A stretch of DNA of 64,000 nt from Lucifuga dentata (GCA_014773175.1 VXCM01000057.1:124001-188000); one strand, 5' to 3'. Numbered from the stretch's first letter, positions 13,115-27,769 are shown. Translations and numbers: made by a program. Notes: generated from the sequence alone by a model not told the origin.

Positions 13115-13635
13115 CAGCAGGGGCATTAGGATGGGATGATTCAGAGGGCCCAGAGGCACGGAGGGGCCCTTCACCATCAAATACGTAGCGCGCAGGATTT
13201 TACATCGTGCCTACAGTACTGGTTTGCATTTCCTCGTGCATCTAATGCACACTCAAAGTGCCCATCGATATGAAGCTTATAGGTGAGTCCACCACTTGTT
13301 TTAACACTTCAAATTCGGTGTGTATGTGGAGATGGGGGACTTTACGAACTGTGTTATAAACGTGCACTGCAGCGTCATGTTGCACACAAAAGGAAAGTCA
13401 GGCTTTCAAAAGTGAAAAAGGAAAGAGAAGAGAGGCACAGTTTTTCAAGAAGAAAGGTGAGTGATGCTACAGAGTGCATCCATACATCTGCTGCTAAACT
13501 CATACAGTATGGAATATACACAGGTTACTATGAGTGTGATTTTATTCAGTTTTCTTCAACTTGGCATCCTCTCCCCTGCAGGGAGAGGATGCCAAGGGCA
13601 TATATGAGAAGTTTTATTTTTATATGAACATAAAA
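13115..13635 (+). mobile_element. Possible degraded hAT (ZMYM-like) transposon fragment
   Basis: A GC-rich hairpin (AGGGCCC about 13146 pairing with GGGCCCT about 13164) is followed by CpG-rich DNA and a 114-codon frame (13283-13627). The middle of that frame is very basic (KRKVRLSKVKKEREER), reminiscent of the lysine/arginine-rich start of ZMYM-type hAT transposases. The frame has no recognisable catalytic region and its end runs through a perfect hairpin. I regard it as a broken transposon start at best. It could equally be a chance frame. Confidence 0.3.
13560..13596. repeat. Perfect hairpin: 16-bp stem, 5-nt loop
   Basis: CTTGGCATCCTCTCCC (13560-13575) is followed by the loop CTGCA and then its exact reverse complement (13581-13596). 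The stem is GC-rich and has no mismatch. Confidence 0.9.
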
Positions 13636-16600
13636 TAGTGTATTTTTCCAGAACAAATAGCCTAATTCAGTCTGTTAAAGAGACAGTAACCTTAGGTCAT
13701 GTTTTTTTCACAAAACAAGTGGTATATCAAGGAACTCGTCATTGCATATTAGTTTGTCAAGATATCACCCAGAAATCTATTTGAAAATAAATGGCCATGA
13801 TCAACTAGAGAGTTCTTGATTCCAAATTATTCAGGAACTACTTGAATGATTCATGAATGCTTACTTGTTCCTTGGTAAATACTCAGGATTTTGTGTTACC
13901 CAGTTAATAACAAAACCCCTCATGACCTGTAGCTATGTAGTACATCATCTCATGGCTTAAGTACAGCAGAGAGACATTTATAAAATATCAAATCAATTAA
14001 AAAAAAAAAATCATCTTTTGACCCTGAGAAACCCAGTGAAATTTTTCAGCGGAAACAGTTTACTTAATGTCCTGTGGGGAAAAGTGAAACGTCCAAGTCA
14101 ATACTATCAACCCCAGGTATAAAGCAGGACTTAGTATGACTATCATGATGTTCACAGCAGGCTCACGAAGAGCCCAAACACATCTCGGTGTGAATCAGAC
14201 CCACGCCGCTGTGTTTTGTGATTCCAGCTGTGCTGAAAGAGAGAGAGGTATAAGACAAACTCCTCAGAACAAGTGCTATATTCAGGAGTAGCATAGGTCT
14301 TGTGTTAGATCCATGCTGATATGCAGTGATAACAGGTTCTCTTTATCACACACACACAGAGGCATAGACATGCAGTCGCCCATCTACGCACATACACTCC
14401 CTCGTTTTCTCTCTCTCTTGCACAAACACACACAGTCAGCTGTGTGAGATCCCATAACAGAACAAACACTGTCTTGCAGACTACCATAGAGGACAGAGGG
14501 GGTCTACACTGCTCCAACATATGGCCTATTATTTTAACAGGTTCTTGTGTTTTCTCAAATGCTAAGGTTGCAATAGAATAACTAAGACCTCAGCGCTCCA
14601 GATAAGAGGGAAAAAATGGATTTCAAGGAGAGCTCAGTGCAGTTTTGTAACCTGTGTACAGACAACCTTCACCTGATGTAAGTGAGATTAAATGTTAAGT
14701 GTTTAAATATTGTGGTACGTTTTTGTAGTGTCCATGTTTAAGCCTTGCTACTTTATTATACTGCATGATAAAACAGTATGATGCATAATGCATAAGCGTA
14801 TTTCTCTGGGACTGCAGCTAGTTTGTTTCTTTGCTCAGAGCCTTAAACACTAATCTGTATCTGAATAGTTTCCCTTTGATCTTGATGAATTGATCCTTGT
14901 TTAAACAGGAAATAGTCACAGAGAACCGCAGCCTGATTCTACTCGTTCAAGTAAAAAACATAAATTTAGACCATGAAGCAGGCCAGAGATATGCCTGTGA
15001 CTTCCTGACACAAGGAAAGGCAAGGATGTCAGCGTTGTCGGGAGTTATCTGGAGCTGAGGGACCTCTCTCCCTTCCCAGCCTCTCTGAGTCCAGCTAGGA
15101 GAGTTATATATCAGGCAGGGAGGAAAGGGAGGGGAGATGAAGGGAGGTTAGAGGGAGGAGCAGCGGGGGAGGCTGCCAAGGTCCAAGTTCACTGCCTCTG
15201 CTGTTTGGCTTGGCCCACTGAAGAGAACATCATTTAAAGAAATCTTCTGCATTGCTGGCCATTATCACTGTCTCTCCTCCTTACATGAAGCTGTCAAAAC
15301 ATCATATTGAAAATATGTTGTTTTCAGGTCAGACGTGCTGTTTTGCATCAGTGCACATAATGCTACAAAAATGTGCTGAAATTTGAAATGCGAGAGGTTG
15401 AGACATAGAAGATATGGTTTTGTGACTTTGCTCTTTTGGCATGTCAGATATTTCTAATCTCAATGGAAAATATTCAACTTTTCCTGATGGATAATTTTGA
15501 ACTTTGACCTTATCACCTCTTCTAACAGCAGTACCCCAAAGGACACCTAGAAGAATACTAGGTTCAGCTCAATCACAGGAAGCTCTTATTGGCCAGCAGA
15601 CCTTATTGTTTGATGGTGAAGCTTAAACATGCATACCAGAGGCTTCTGTTTGGGGCTACATTAACATCAAGCAATTATCTGCCAAGGAGGCTGCCCCTGC
15701 CGAGACGATATTGCAGCAATTGGTGGGTTGAAGATGGGGTCTATATTTAAGGTTGCTCATTTAGAGAACACTGAGCCCTGTCGTGTCTTACTCTCCCAAT
15801 TGGAAAGTAAATCTAGGTGGTGTCTTTCAGGATGCTAATTTATGTGTCCCTGCTGGCAGCTTAAGCCCTGCTCCCTTTTGAATTGGCAACACCACCAGCT
15901 GGTGTGTCCTCAGTCTGGCTGAAAGCAACATTGTCTGGAGAGCGCTGAAAAAGCTTTTTTTTTTTAAACCTGCCTCTGATTCTGATAGAAATGTGGGTTC
16001 AGCCAACGCACTTTGCTTATGTGTCTTTAGAAACATGAAGACAGTTTTGTCACATGCAATGTTATACCAGACGGTTTACTAAACAAGGCCTTTATTCTAC
16101 GTGTGCTTATCGCTGGGTCATCTGGCCATTTTCCGGGGAGAAAAAAGTTCAGCGCACTGTTACAGTGCATGTCCTATTTTCTTTCAGCTTTGCTTTTTTT
16201 AAGACCATCTACCTTTTTTTCCCACCCTGGAAAATGGGATGGGCTTGTTAACAGCTATTCAGCCCACCTTTTTTTTTATTTATCGTTTGGGGAATTATGC
16301 CCATAATCTGCCTGGCGTTTTATTGAAGAGAGATTGAAAGTGACAAAGGCCATTCTTTTTGGAGCATGATAGTTATGTTGACCTTATACTTGGTACTATT
16401 TGGGTAAGTCATAGAAAAATAAAGCAGGATATTAGTCCCAGTAATGGGGAAATTACTCAGAAAAAGTAATCCATTTGTAATTACTTATTACCTTATTATT
16501 CTCATAAATTTACATTACTCATTTGTTTAATTTAGTTAAAGTCATACTATTGGAATTCTGAACAAGGTGCTGGATTGCTGTATTTTTCACATTCTGCACA

Positions 16601-16731
16601 GTGGCTATTTGCTCTTGTGTCACTACGCACTATATATTTTTCCCTGTTTGTATTTGTATTTTCCTGTCAGAAAAATGGAAAGAGAATGATGATGTAAACA
16701 TTCCATACTGTTAGAATTGAATAATGCAGGA

Positions 16732-16737
<6 letters not shown>

Positions 16738-16768
<31 letters not shown>
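16738..16768. repeat. Poly-T run
   Basis: 31 uninterrupted T. Confidence 0.85.
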
Positions 16769-16769
<1 letters not shown>

Positions 16770-17435
16770 AGAAATCAAGCATGACCCTGATTTTTAGGTT
16801 CAAAATTCTTAAAACCGCAGAAATTAGTCAGCTGTTAAATTGTAATATGAATATGGTCATGGTGTGTATTTAGTTTTTTGGACGATGAACCCATTTCTGC
16901 ATGATTATCTAGCCATGAGACTAAATACTAATGACAGATTGCTGTCAGATTGCTGAGTTTTTCAGCCTAAATGTTGGTATTATGTGAATGTCCTGACAGC
17001 ATGTGGTACTTTATGTGCCTTTCTGGGATCCTTCCCTCGCAGTGAGCTGTGCGGCAGCTTCAGCCTGACTGCTTCCTTTCTTCAGAGAGCAGTGATAATG
17101 ATCTTGCACAGTGTGGCACTTGGATTAAGTGTTGTTCCCTGGAACAATCTGCCATTTTGTTCGGCAAAACTGATTTTGGAATCCAGCTGCGGGCTCAAAT
17201 TAAATATCAAACAGATTCATGACTTATATAAGTGACAAATAATTACCAGATCAGGTACAGGTACAAAATACCTCAAACCTCTCCAGGGCAATCTAAACAA
17301 AAGGATTAAAATAGAAACGTAAGCAAAGTCACGAAACATGTTTAATCTGGCTTTAGCAGTTTGAAGCTGTAAATTCAAGTCACTGAAGAACAAAGAGATA
17401 GATTCAGATTTTACAGGTGTGTACATGTTGGACTT

Positions 17436-17461
17436 GCGTGTGTGTGTTTGTGTGTGTGTGT
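17436..17461. repeat. (GT)n microsatellite
   Basis: GT array with one TTTG interruption. Confidence 0.8.
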
Positions 17462-20400
17462 ACTTACACTGTGAATGCAGCAATTACACTGATCTTTAAG
17501 ACAATTACACACACTTACTCATCCTTTCATTTGAAAAAATACCTCAGCCTATTAAGAACAGGATCCGTCCATGTTGAGTCAGTCAAGTTACTGAGCTGGA
17601 GTTACATTTACATTCACAAATAAAAATATGTTACCTGAGATGAGTGACAGTGATTTAAAAAAAAAAAAAAANATAGTTTAATATTTTTTTTATTTAAAAA
17701 AAAAAAATCATACAGTAAGCGCTCAAGCTGAATACTGGCTTATGATTTCATATGTCTTAATACAAAAGAAATCCCATCTCTAGCTTTGGTTTTCTGAAAG
17801 CCACAGAAAGAGAAAAGATGTGCTACCATGTTGCACTGAGAGCAAATTGAGAGACTGAATCATATGGCTGGATGTGATTTATAGCATTTAAATGTTTATT
17901 CAGTACCACTAAAATAATACTTTTTTTAATTAAAAAAAAAAACAAAAAAACATAACATTCATTAAAAATGTTGCATGATAATCACTGTTAAATATTCAAG
18001 AGATGTATAACCTCACATCCTCTACTGTGTTTATTGTATTCAGTTAGAAGATTAATAAAAAGCAAAAGCCAAAAGTAAAGTGGATGGACCACATTCAAAA
18101 TATGAAAATATTCTCTGCTTCCGTGACTGTTGGCTGAGTGCTTGATGTATTTTGTGAATTGATGCGATTGTGGCAGAGTGGTGAATTAAAATGAGCATGC
18201 ACAATAAAACAGCTGATAAATTTTGACTTTGTGGTTTTATAGCCTTATTGTCCAAATATCAAAACATTTAAAGGACCAGCAGGAGCATCAAACCCTCAGT
18301 ATTTACCGCACCCATAACACAAGCTGAAAATAACAAAAGTGAATAGGGCAATGATCACAAGACACTTTTAAAGGGCAGATACAAAAGGTTGAACTGGCAA
18401 GATGTGATCAAACCGACATTTAAAGATAACAATGGCGAGCATCTAACTCTGATGCATTTTTAAGACGCTTTGGCCCTGGGGCATGTGCAGCACCATGGGA
18501 ACATTGGTCTGGATAGGCATCAGCATGTCTAAACAGGCTGTCTCACGTTAAGCTCTCTACATGGCTATCGCTCATGTCAGTCTGGAACACACTGATAAAC
18601 AGCTGAAGCCGGGTGGACGGGTGCACTTGTTTTGAAAAGAGTCGAGAGAATTTTTCAGATTGCTATCGCATCTACAGCATCCTTCGAGTGTTCCAAGACA
18701 AAGTTGTGACACATCACGAAAAGATTTACATTTATGATTTGTATTTGGATAAAATCAGGAGTGGGCATGTGTGTGTTCAATCACATATTAAAATAACAAA
18801 GTATAACAAACTAATATTATAATGATAAAGTACCACACAGAATGTTCTCACTTTGTGCCTCTGAATGAGTGATGGGAATGGTTGATGGTTATATATCATT
18901 ATACGTCATGATTATGAAAAAAATTATGTTTCACATTGAAGCTACAATAAGCTGTAAATCAGGATGTTGCTTTGCCACAACAGGAAAGTGATAGTGTTTT
19001 TGTTTTTTTTTTACATCCATCCATCTATATACATATATGTATACATACTGTATATTTATCCACCCCTCACCCATGTGGGTGGTCTGATGTGTCTTTTAGT
19101 TTGAGTGTTATCTATGCTGTTCCTAGGACTGCACTCTTCCAGACAGAGAACGCAAGATGTCGTTCCTGGAATCTGCTGGAGCCAGCATGGGGGATGATGN
19201 GGGGGGGGGGGGTCATAGCCGTGAGTGCTTCTCTTTGTGCTGTTTATGAACAGAAAACACACTTTCTTTAAACCAAAACCAAGTGTATAACTCAAAGAAA
19301 AACAGAGGCACAAATACGAGATATTTTTCCAAGATTCACAAAATGTTTGCTTCATTACTCAGAGCATTGAAAATCTCTGGTGGTGCACCAACATTTGACC
19401 CCATGGTGCCAGACCTTCCCTGGATTGCAATGTGGATTGCCTAACTGGCTCCTCCTACATCTGCATTTACGTTTACTTCCCTGGCAAGCAGGTTAATAAA
19501 GTTGTTCATATAACTACTGTTTTTCTTACTTGGTTATTTTTAGAATTAATTAGTTAATGTTGTCAAGCTTTGTTTCACTCAGTGTTATTGGATAATGCTA
19601 ACACTAACATCATAAGTTAATATGCTGGCTTACTGTTACTTTCACTTACTGTTTACCAGTACAAAGTACGAAACTCTTGGCCGCTCCATTCCGAATTTTT
19701 TGCTGGTGGACATGAATGTGTAGTGCCACATTTTGTATCAAATGAGCACTAAATACAGTATAACACAGCTGTGTAACCTTGAATAGCGTATAATTGAATT
19801 GCATTATAATAATACAACCATATTTGGTAAATTTACTTTAGAATGTGTTTAAGCCCTACTCTGCCTCACTATTTTCAAACTGTTATCGCAACAAAAATGC
19901 TACAGTGCATACCAGCCATGCATCTTGTTTTAGATTCATATCAACCTACACTGTTTTATCATGTTACACCCCACCCTCCACCCCACCCACCCCCTCTTTC
20001 CCAGTACTTCCTTTACCCCCACATCAGTCAGTAAATCTCTCATCATTTTGCAGTACAGTAGCAATGAGGAAGCAGAAGAAAGGAGGGTGTGTGGTGGACA
20101 GGGGTGGAAGGATGGATGAAGCAAGACAGCAGAGGGATGCTGGACTGACGACAGCTGTCCATACCTGCTGAGGAACACCTTCATGTTTACTGGAAACCAG
20201 TTTGACTTCCTGTTCATACTTTTGTTTCACAAACACAAAGGAGCAATTTCTCATAGTAGCTCCCTCTTTCAGGTTGTCTCAACTCTTTTTTTTTTTTTCT
20301 AATCATCCTTCATCCATGAGGATCAAGCAAACTAAATAAATGGATGTCAAACAAATCCTCCTTCATCCTCCCTTCCCACACCTGTCCTCATTGTTCTATA

Positions 20401-22200
20401 TGTTCTATTCAGCAAATTAGGCCAAAATAGAATATCATGTATGTTAACCATGTGCTATGTGTTTAAGACAAGAGTTGACTTAAGACAGGAGTCTGAATAA
20501 AATCCAAAAATCAGAAAAACAGATTAATGATATTTAAAGAGCAGCAACAATAAATAAATAAATAAATTAAGATCAACACTGGGTGGCTTTTTTCAGGATG
20601 GAAAAGTCTGAAAACTGACAAAAGACTTTTAAGTGACACAGCTTGATTTATGCTTTCTATTTATTTTTTACGCTTGACGACATTACTACTTTTGGTCAAT
20701 TAACCAAGCCTTCAAGGAACATCCATGGAAAGACACAAATAGCATAGAATATACAATAAATGTAAGATAAAAATGTAAAATGCATGTCTATTTGTTGTCA
20801 GGTGAGAACACTGTATTACCTGTCAGGATTTTAATTAATTTTAATTTTATATGCAGGTAGATTTTGCATTTTCAAATGATCATTTAAATCTGTTGGGTTC
20901 CTTACTTTTCTATTTCACTGAAAGACTCCAGCGGAGCTCACTGAACAGTGATTGAAGGTTTGCATTCCAGTATGAGCTTGTCATGATGATGATTATTATG
21001 AACTCTGCACATGAAAGCAGAAGCACACTGACTATGCTGCATGAAATCATTTATTCAATGCTTCCTGCTGATGCTGTTTCATCAGAGATGCAGAGATGAT
21101 TGTTGTCATTTCGGTTGAATGACACACTTCTTTGGTGGTGAGCTATTTGCAGCGTGTGGGATGATTCATCACAGAACATACCACTCAGCATATGTTTGTG
21201 TGTGTTTGAAAAGGATCCTATGAGGTTATATAACCTATAACCTATGGGGTTATATTGTATGAGGTGTCAGACCAACATGGTTGGAATTCCTATTGTTAGT
21301 GAAAGACTTTACAATCTATTACAAGCTATAAATCTTTATCTGTAACATACCAACTGTTGCGGTAACTTCTTGTTTGTTTTTTGTGTGTCCATCTATTGTT
21401 CCTGTCAAGCAAAAAAGGGACAGTCACAGAGGAAGACAAATAGGGGTAGGGAGAGAAAGAAAGAGACAGAGTGAAATACATAATCTCTTGTACTGCCTAA
21501 AGCAATACATCTCCCTAGAGAGGTTACCGCTGACAACAAGACATAAAGATAGAGAGAAAGAGAGAGAACAAGAGATGAGGAGAGGAGGATGAGTGGGAAA
21601 GGTAATCACCAGCTACAGGCATGAGAGGTATGAAGATGAGAGCAAGAAATAGCTAGACATTTCACATCACTCAAACACTCATAAGTGCAAAATCTCTAAC
21701 ATGAGCTGCATACAGAACAACTGGGTGGGGTCACATTGTACCAGGTGCCTTACTATTCAGAAAAAGTCCTGAATGGAAAGATGAAAACACTTGAAAAATG
21801 TTGCCATCGTGCATTAGATGCATGTCATCCTAAAATTTAGGACTGGTTGTAAAGAATTGCAATAAGTGAAGTCATACGGTTACACAAGTGGACAGGTTTA
21901 GTTACCTGCTATCTCTCTGGCCTGACAAAAAGAAATGCTAATCCCCCTTCAGTTCCTGTAACCTTAGTGAAGCGTGATGGACTTGTCTATGTTGTCTTGC
22001 TTATAATTATCTATTCGTGTGTTCATGAACCTGCTTTTCACTGAGGACTGTGGTTTTCCTTTTACATCATTTGCTGTATGAGGCGTTCCAAGCATGAGGA
22101 ACTGATGGCTATAAGTTATGTCCACTTCCACCCATAAAAAGCATGTTTCAGGGTCATTAGGTTATTTGCCTCATGTCCCTGCACAGGATAAGCAGGTGTA

Positions 22201-22265
22201 TGGATGGATGGATTGGATTGGATTGGAGTGGATTGGATTGGAGTGGAGTGGAGTGGATTGGATTT
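22201..22265. repeat. Pentanucleotide minisatellite (GGATT/GGAGT)n
   Basis: About twelve tandem five-base units alternating GGATT and GGAGT, preceded by GGATGGAT. The unit resembles the GGAAT-type simple satellites. Confidence 0.9.
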
Positions 22266-22670
22266 GCTTCAGATTACATTTCCACTCGTTACGCTCTGCA
22301 GTACATTTCACCTTTTCACCTTTTCCTCAATGAGGTTATCAGTGCTATCCAATGAACTGAATTAAGTATTGATAAAATGTTTCAAGCATACTCTCTGTGA
22401 AAGTGCCTTTAGTCTATTCCTACCGGAGCAAATAAAAAAGCATTAGGGCTCTAATCTGTAAAAACAGCTCTTCACTTTATGATCTATATTTATTGAAGAA
22501 TTTTGTCAGGCATCACAGCAAAGCTTTGATTTGAAATGTGTCACAGGGGCTTTAAGAGAGCAGCAGTACATGTAGATGCAAACAGCTCATTTAGTTTTCT
22601 TGGCACACTGACATCACAGATTGACACTGACTGACTGCATCCCTGTAACACTTTCAAAGGGTGTGGACCT

Positions 22671-22692
22671 GTGTGTGTGTGTGCGTGTGTGT
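22671..22692. repeat. (GT)n microsatellite
   Basis: GT array with one GC interruption. Confidence 0.8.
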
Positions 22693-24414
22693 ATTTGTCT
22701 GTGTTTGTGAGCATGCGATGACAGATGAGGACAGACGTGTGTCAGATTAGAGTGTTCTTGTCCTGTCAAGGTGGTTATCATCTGCAAAGCCTGTCACAGT
22801 GGTTTAACTTGATTCTGCCATACATACATATTATAAATTTAGTTTACATGTAATTGGAATTCATATTCTACATGAAACTCAGCCATGCCTGACATCATAA
22901 CGTTGGTATTCTAGGAATTTAAGTCTATGAAAACAGTCACAGAGATGAATAATTATGTCAAAAACACATTCAGAGCTCTGTATTTAGCACATTAGAATAG
23001 ATGATGTGATCTTGCGTTTTGCATTTGCAGCACGTCTAATTTTCATTTTTGCTGAGTTTTCTTGAGGCCTGTGCTTGACGCTGTCACTTTTAGATGCTTA
23101 CCTACAGTTAAAGCCATGCAGAAGGCTGGGAGACAGACCTGACTTGAATACGGTTCAGCTGACAGTGATGATTAAATAATAATTGCACCTTGACAGATTT
23201 GTCTCAACAGATGACCGCAGCAAAGAAAATCTGCTTTTTTCCTGAGCCAAATCACTCGGGTAACTATGCACAAACAGAGCTTGGGAACCACACGACATAC
23301 TGTAGATACAAATGCAGACAAGAAAATACATGGACAGAGAAAGTCCAGTCTGCTTGGAGGCAGAGCTGCCCTGGACACAGAAATAACCTCATTGATTCAG
23401 TTACAACTCAGCAGGCACAGCCACCGGGTTTAATGTTCCACAGCCAAGTTTGTTAACTGGCAAACTTGACAACGAAGAACCTCTAGTCAGAATATCTGAA
23501 AATAATAAAAAAGGAACATAGGTCAATACATTCATGCATAGCTACGTATCTTTCACCATCTATAATCAAACAGGGCTTTGAGTGACTTCCACAGCCTTTA
23601 AAAAACAATCCTGGGTTAAACCTGTTATATAAATCAAAATGTAAACCAGCAGAGGCATTTTGTTTTCATTTGCTTTGCAATGAGATCACATAATTCAAAT
23701 TTAAAGTCCAGTTTGCATTTTTTTTTCATTTCAAACTTAGGCTGCACAGACATGGAATGCATCCTTTGGAGTACACTGCAAATTATACATCTGTGGAGAT
23801 TTAACTTTCATCTTAACATTAACGATGCACTTGCAAATGGAAACCATGATTATATATATATATATTTACATCATATGCACAAATGTTGAATAATATCAAT
23901 TCTGTAATTCCATAGCTAGTTCCTCTTTCATCCCCAATGTTTTGTTTTACTGGGTATCAGTCTTAATAATGCCACAGAAACTGTTTGATGAGCTTTCAAG
24001 GAAACTGAGATTGCTCTACCTTGCTCTGAGTAAATTTTGCATAATTCAGTTGCAGCACATACACATACACACATTTTCCCACTTTTATGAACAGAATGCG
24101 AAGTCCTGTTGGACTGTGCTTTATGAGTGGTGGCTCAACGCGTTCAAGGTCCTCTGCACACACACCACACACACATAGACATGATAATACTGGGGCAAAC
24201 ATGTTGTCTTGCATAGACACACACACCTTGCCCAAAGCCAGTGAGGCCTAATTATAAGAAGAGGCCAAAGTCCTGCTGCATCCGAACGGGAGAGCAAACA
24301 GAGCTGTGAAGTAAGGAGAGGGAAATGAACCGGCAACTTTGTGGCTGACAGGCACTTCAAGCATCAGCCTTCACTGTCTGGGCCTGGACACAGGCACATA
24401 GCGCTGCAACCAGT

Positions 24415-24470
24415 TGTGTGTGTGTGTCTGTGTGTGAGTGCTTGTGTGCATGTGTGTGTGTGTGTGTGTG
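24415..24470. repeat. (GT)n microsatellite, imperfect
   Basis: GT array with several interruptions, ending in an uninterrupted run of about ten units. Confidence 0.85.
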
Positions 24471-26734
24471 TTTATTCATTTTGGCTGTTGGGGTCACTAA
24501 GGTTTAAGAAACTGGCAGAATAGATGAAAACCATTTTGAGGCAAAGTGGCTGTTAAATACTGAGCCTTGAAGGTGAATATTATAGGAAAGGATCCAGACA
24601 GAAGTTTGTTTTGTATTAATAGCACTTCATGAATAGTAATAAAACAAAGCATTTATTTGACAGGATTTATTTCCTGATTGATTTACAGTGTCTGGAGTTT
24701 CTAGACGCGAGTAATCTTGATTGAAAATGGTCCCACACCCTTCTGTCTGAGCTCAAGCCAAACAATTTCTAAGAGAGCAAGCTGTGTAATGTTTGCTGCA
24801 TTTTAAACACGCTCACATGCATGCATGGGCTGTGCTATGCTATCTAGCTATGTTATCTTATTTCTCCTTGTCAGTCACACACTAACACAAACAAATACAC
24901 ACACACATGCACATTCACATTTTCCCCTTACAAGCCATGCCCAGAACAGATGGCGAGTTTCGCAAGCATGTTTGTGAACTCCAAGGCTGGGTCAATCAAA
25001 CCATTTTTTGTGGCAAAGAAGCAGACGGTGAGACGGAGGGACGAATGTGAGGAGAACAGCATTTATGCATGGATGGAGTGATGGAGTCTGATGTTCAGCC
25101 TCTTAACAAACTATATTTGTAATCTAAAGTTCACTAACAGCTGATAGAATATTGTCTTATCCAAGCTAGGGTTTGCTGAGCATACAGTTTGACTGTTTTT
25201 CATTCATTAATTAAGTTTTACCATTTGATTGGATGATTGACCTCATAAAATCCAGTGTATCATTTATGATACATTTTAACTGCCTCATGAGGAAACTATG
25301 AGTTATTAATACCCTAACAAACCTACAGTGTTCTTGAAAAACTTCAGCTATGGCTCAGTGCACCTCTAGGAATTTCATATAAAGACATTTTGAGAGCTAC
25401 CTCTTCTGGGACCATTTTTAATCAGGTAAAATCCAAGTTTCACCCAGTTTCATTACATGCATAGTGATAATAATGTCAAAAGATTCCTTTGTAATTTCTT
25501 TAAGAAAATGGGTGTTATGCTGAGTTACTGGCTTTCAAAATTCCTTATGTCATAAATGATGCACCAGGCTTTAATTGCTGGCTGACACATATTATTTTTA
25601 TTATTACAAATAAATGAAAATTATCACTGCTCAGTTTAAAAGCATTATAAAAATATTATATTAAGCGATGTTATGCTGGGCTACAGTGTTGTTATGGGGC
25701 TCATATATGCCAGTCTGATGAATATGAGTTAAAGGCAAAGAGGAGTCTCAGACTTTGGGCTTCAGTTCTCATCAGCTGTATTGACGTGGACATTTATGTT
25801 TTATTCTTTTATGAAGAAAATATTTTAATGGTTAGGTTGGGAAATAGCATGGTAGCCTCATGTTAAGCTTTTCTCTGTTGTTGCTCATTGGGACCTGGGG
25901 AGGAAATTGTACAAGTTTAAATCTGAGGACTGTCTGTTTGCAATCTTGTTTGTCTGATCAAAAGACTTTAGTAGCTGTCAAGGACGGTCCAACTAATCTG
26001 CACATCCCAGAAATTAAATATAGTGTATGTATTTATGCAAAGAAAATGAACCGCATACATCATCAAAACATTTCTTCATCATCTTTCATCTTTCTTCATT
26101 CCACTGCATCCCATTGATTTCCATAGAGATGTACACTATCAGTTTACTGCCAAATGTTGATAGAAATAGCATTTTCAAGTAAGCTTGCTGAAGTAAAAGC
26201 AGACAAAAAATATACAATTAGGAAGAGAGGAGTTTGTGTGTGAGGGTTGGAAATCAGTTTGTACATTTTGTTCATGCAGTCAAAGAGACAGTTTAGATTA
26301 GAGTCAAACCCCAGGCAAGGATCCAGAGATCCAGCTATATATTCCCACCTGAGGGTCAACTCGCTCCATGGCAAGTAATGACAGCTCGGCATAGTTCTCT
26401 CTTTCTCCCTAACAAGGGTTCACCTTAAATTTAGTCTGTCTGATCTGTGAGACAATAGCTTGTTAAAGCCAACCCAGCTTACTTCACGCTGCACAAGTTT
26501 TCTATTTTTTTTTTTTTTTTTAAACTACATAGAGAAAGGAGGAGTAATTATTTTGTTCTGAGTTGGACCCAGGGCATTTCAAGAAGGTCAATTTCAATGA
26601 AGTTCAATCCCATCAAATCTCTGGGTTTGGCTTGAGGTGGGATGGTGAGAGAGAGTGGCGGGTTGGAGAGGTTTTGTTTTCTGTCTTTCTATCAAGGGAC
26701 ACACCACTGTAACAGCTACAACTATACATTTAAC

Positions 26735-26757
26735 TTTTAAGATGTTGCATCTTAAAA
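26735..26757. repeat. Small hairpin TTTTAAGATG/CATCTTAAAA
   Basis: Perfect 10-bp stem with the 3-nt loop TTG in AT-rich DNA. Probably incidental. Confidence 0.7.
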
Positions 26758-27694
26758 TATCCGTCAAATATGAAGAACATCAGCTGGGCTGGTTTGGGAA
26801 TGAAGATGAATGATGAAACCAATCTTTGCTCAGAATGTTCTGCTGCAGTGTGTACTGGGATGTTGGAGTTGACACCCTCTCTGTCCTTTCTGGCTGAATG
26901 CTTCACCTGAATTGTCAAAATCTGGTGCTACTCGTATGCTACTGCACCATTAGTAAAGGCATTAGTCCATGATGTTGTGGTGTCTAGTGATCTCAAGGCA
27001 GTTTGATGAAAAACAAGGACTCAATCTGGCACAGATTTGTGACACAAAGGTCAAGATAATAATGTGAGGTTTCAGCAGTGTTTAGATACAAATTTAAAAG
27101 AAGAGTGATAGTCACACAAGGAGACACTCTGTGTTCATTATCTCTAAGACTGCTGGGGATATTATTTCAAATGACTAAATGAGTGGGGAAAATGATTTTG
27201 TTGCCTGATTGATTGCCAAATTCTATGTTTATACCTTTTGTAAACTGTGTAATATAGTGCTACTCAGCACCTAACATGCACAGTTGCAAGAACTGATCAG
27301 AGGTGATACAAACAACAATGTACCCTTCTACTCTTCTCTGTTGATGTATCAATACTGGGCATCATCTGCCACATAATGTCAAATGAACTCACTCTCCAAC
27401 TCTAGGAACCTACACAAATTACTCAACTGTGATATGTCTAGGCAGTGTAGTGTTGAATATGCTGTAGTTGTTTGCTGTTCACTGCCAGTGGTTGAAGCTA
27501 TTAGTTTGTGTTGTGGAATTTTTTGTAGATTGGACCTCCAAAGGTTGTGTCTGTGGGGAAAACACCAGTCAAAGACAATCACACGTGCACACAAACAGGA
27601 GCACAACTTGGCAACAAGAGAACTGTCTTCCTGTCAGGAACGGACTCGAAAGCTACTGTATGTGTCAGATGAGATCATTTTGTTTAGGTCTGAG

Positions 27695-27724
27695 CTATAT
27701 ATATTATATATGTATGTATGTATG

Positions 27725-27767
<43 letters not shown>
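27695..27767. repeat. Compound (AT)n-(TATG)n-(AC)n microsatellite
   Basis: TATATATTATATA leads into five TATG units and then nineteen AC units (27730-27767). The reading frames that cross it on both strands are artefacts of the repeat. Confidence 0.92.

Positions 27768-27769
<2 letters not shown>

Larger units (their letters stand above)
13636..22200. other. Intergenic, no gene seen
   Basis: AT-rich unique DNA with T-runs, GT repeats, an (AATA)n at about 20550-20568, a G12 run after an N at 19200 and a C-rich CCCACCC stretch at about 19970-20010. AATGGGGAAATTACTCAGAAAAAGTAATCC near 16443 resembles a common vertebrate repeat fragment. No coding or RNA gene recognised. Confidence 0.65.
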
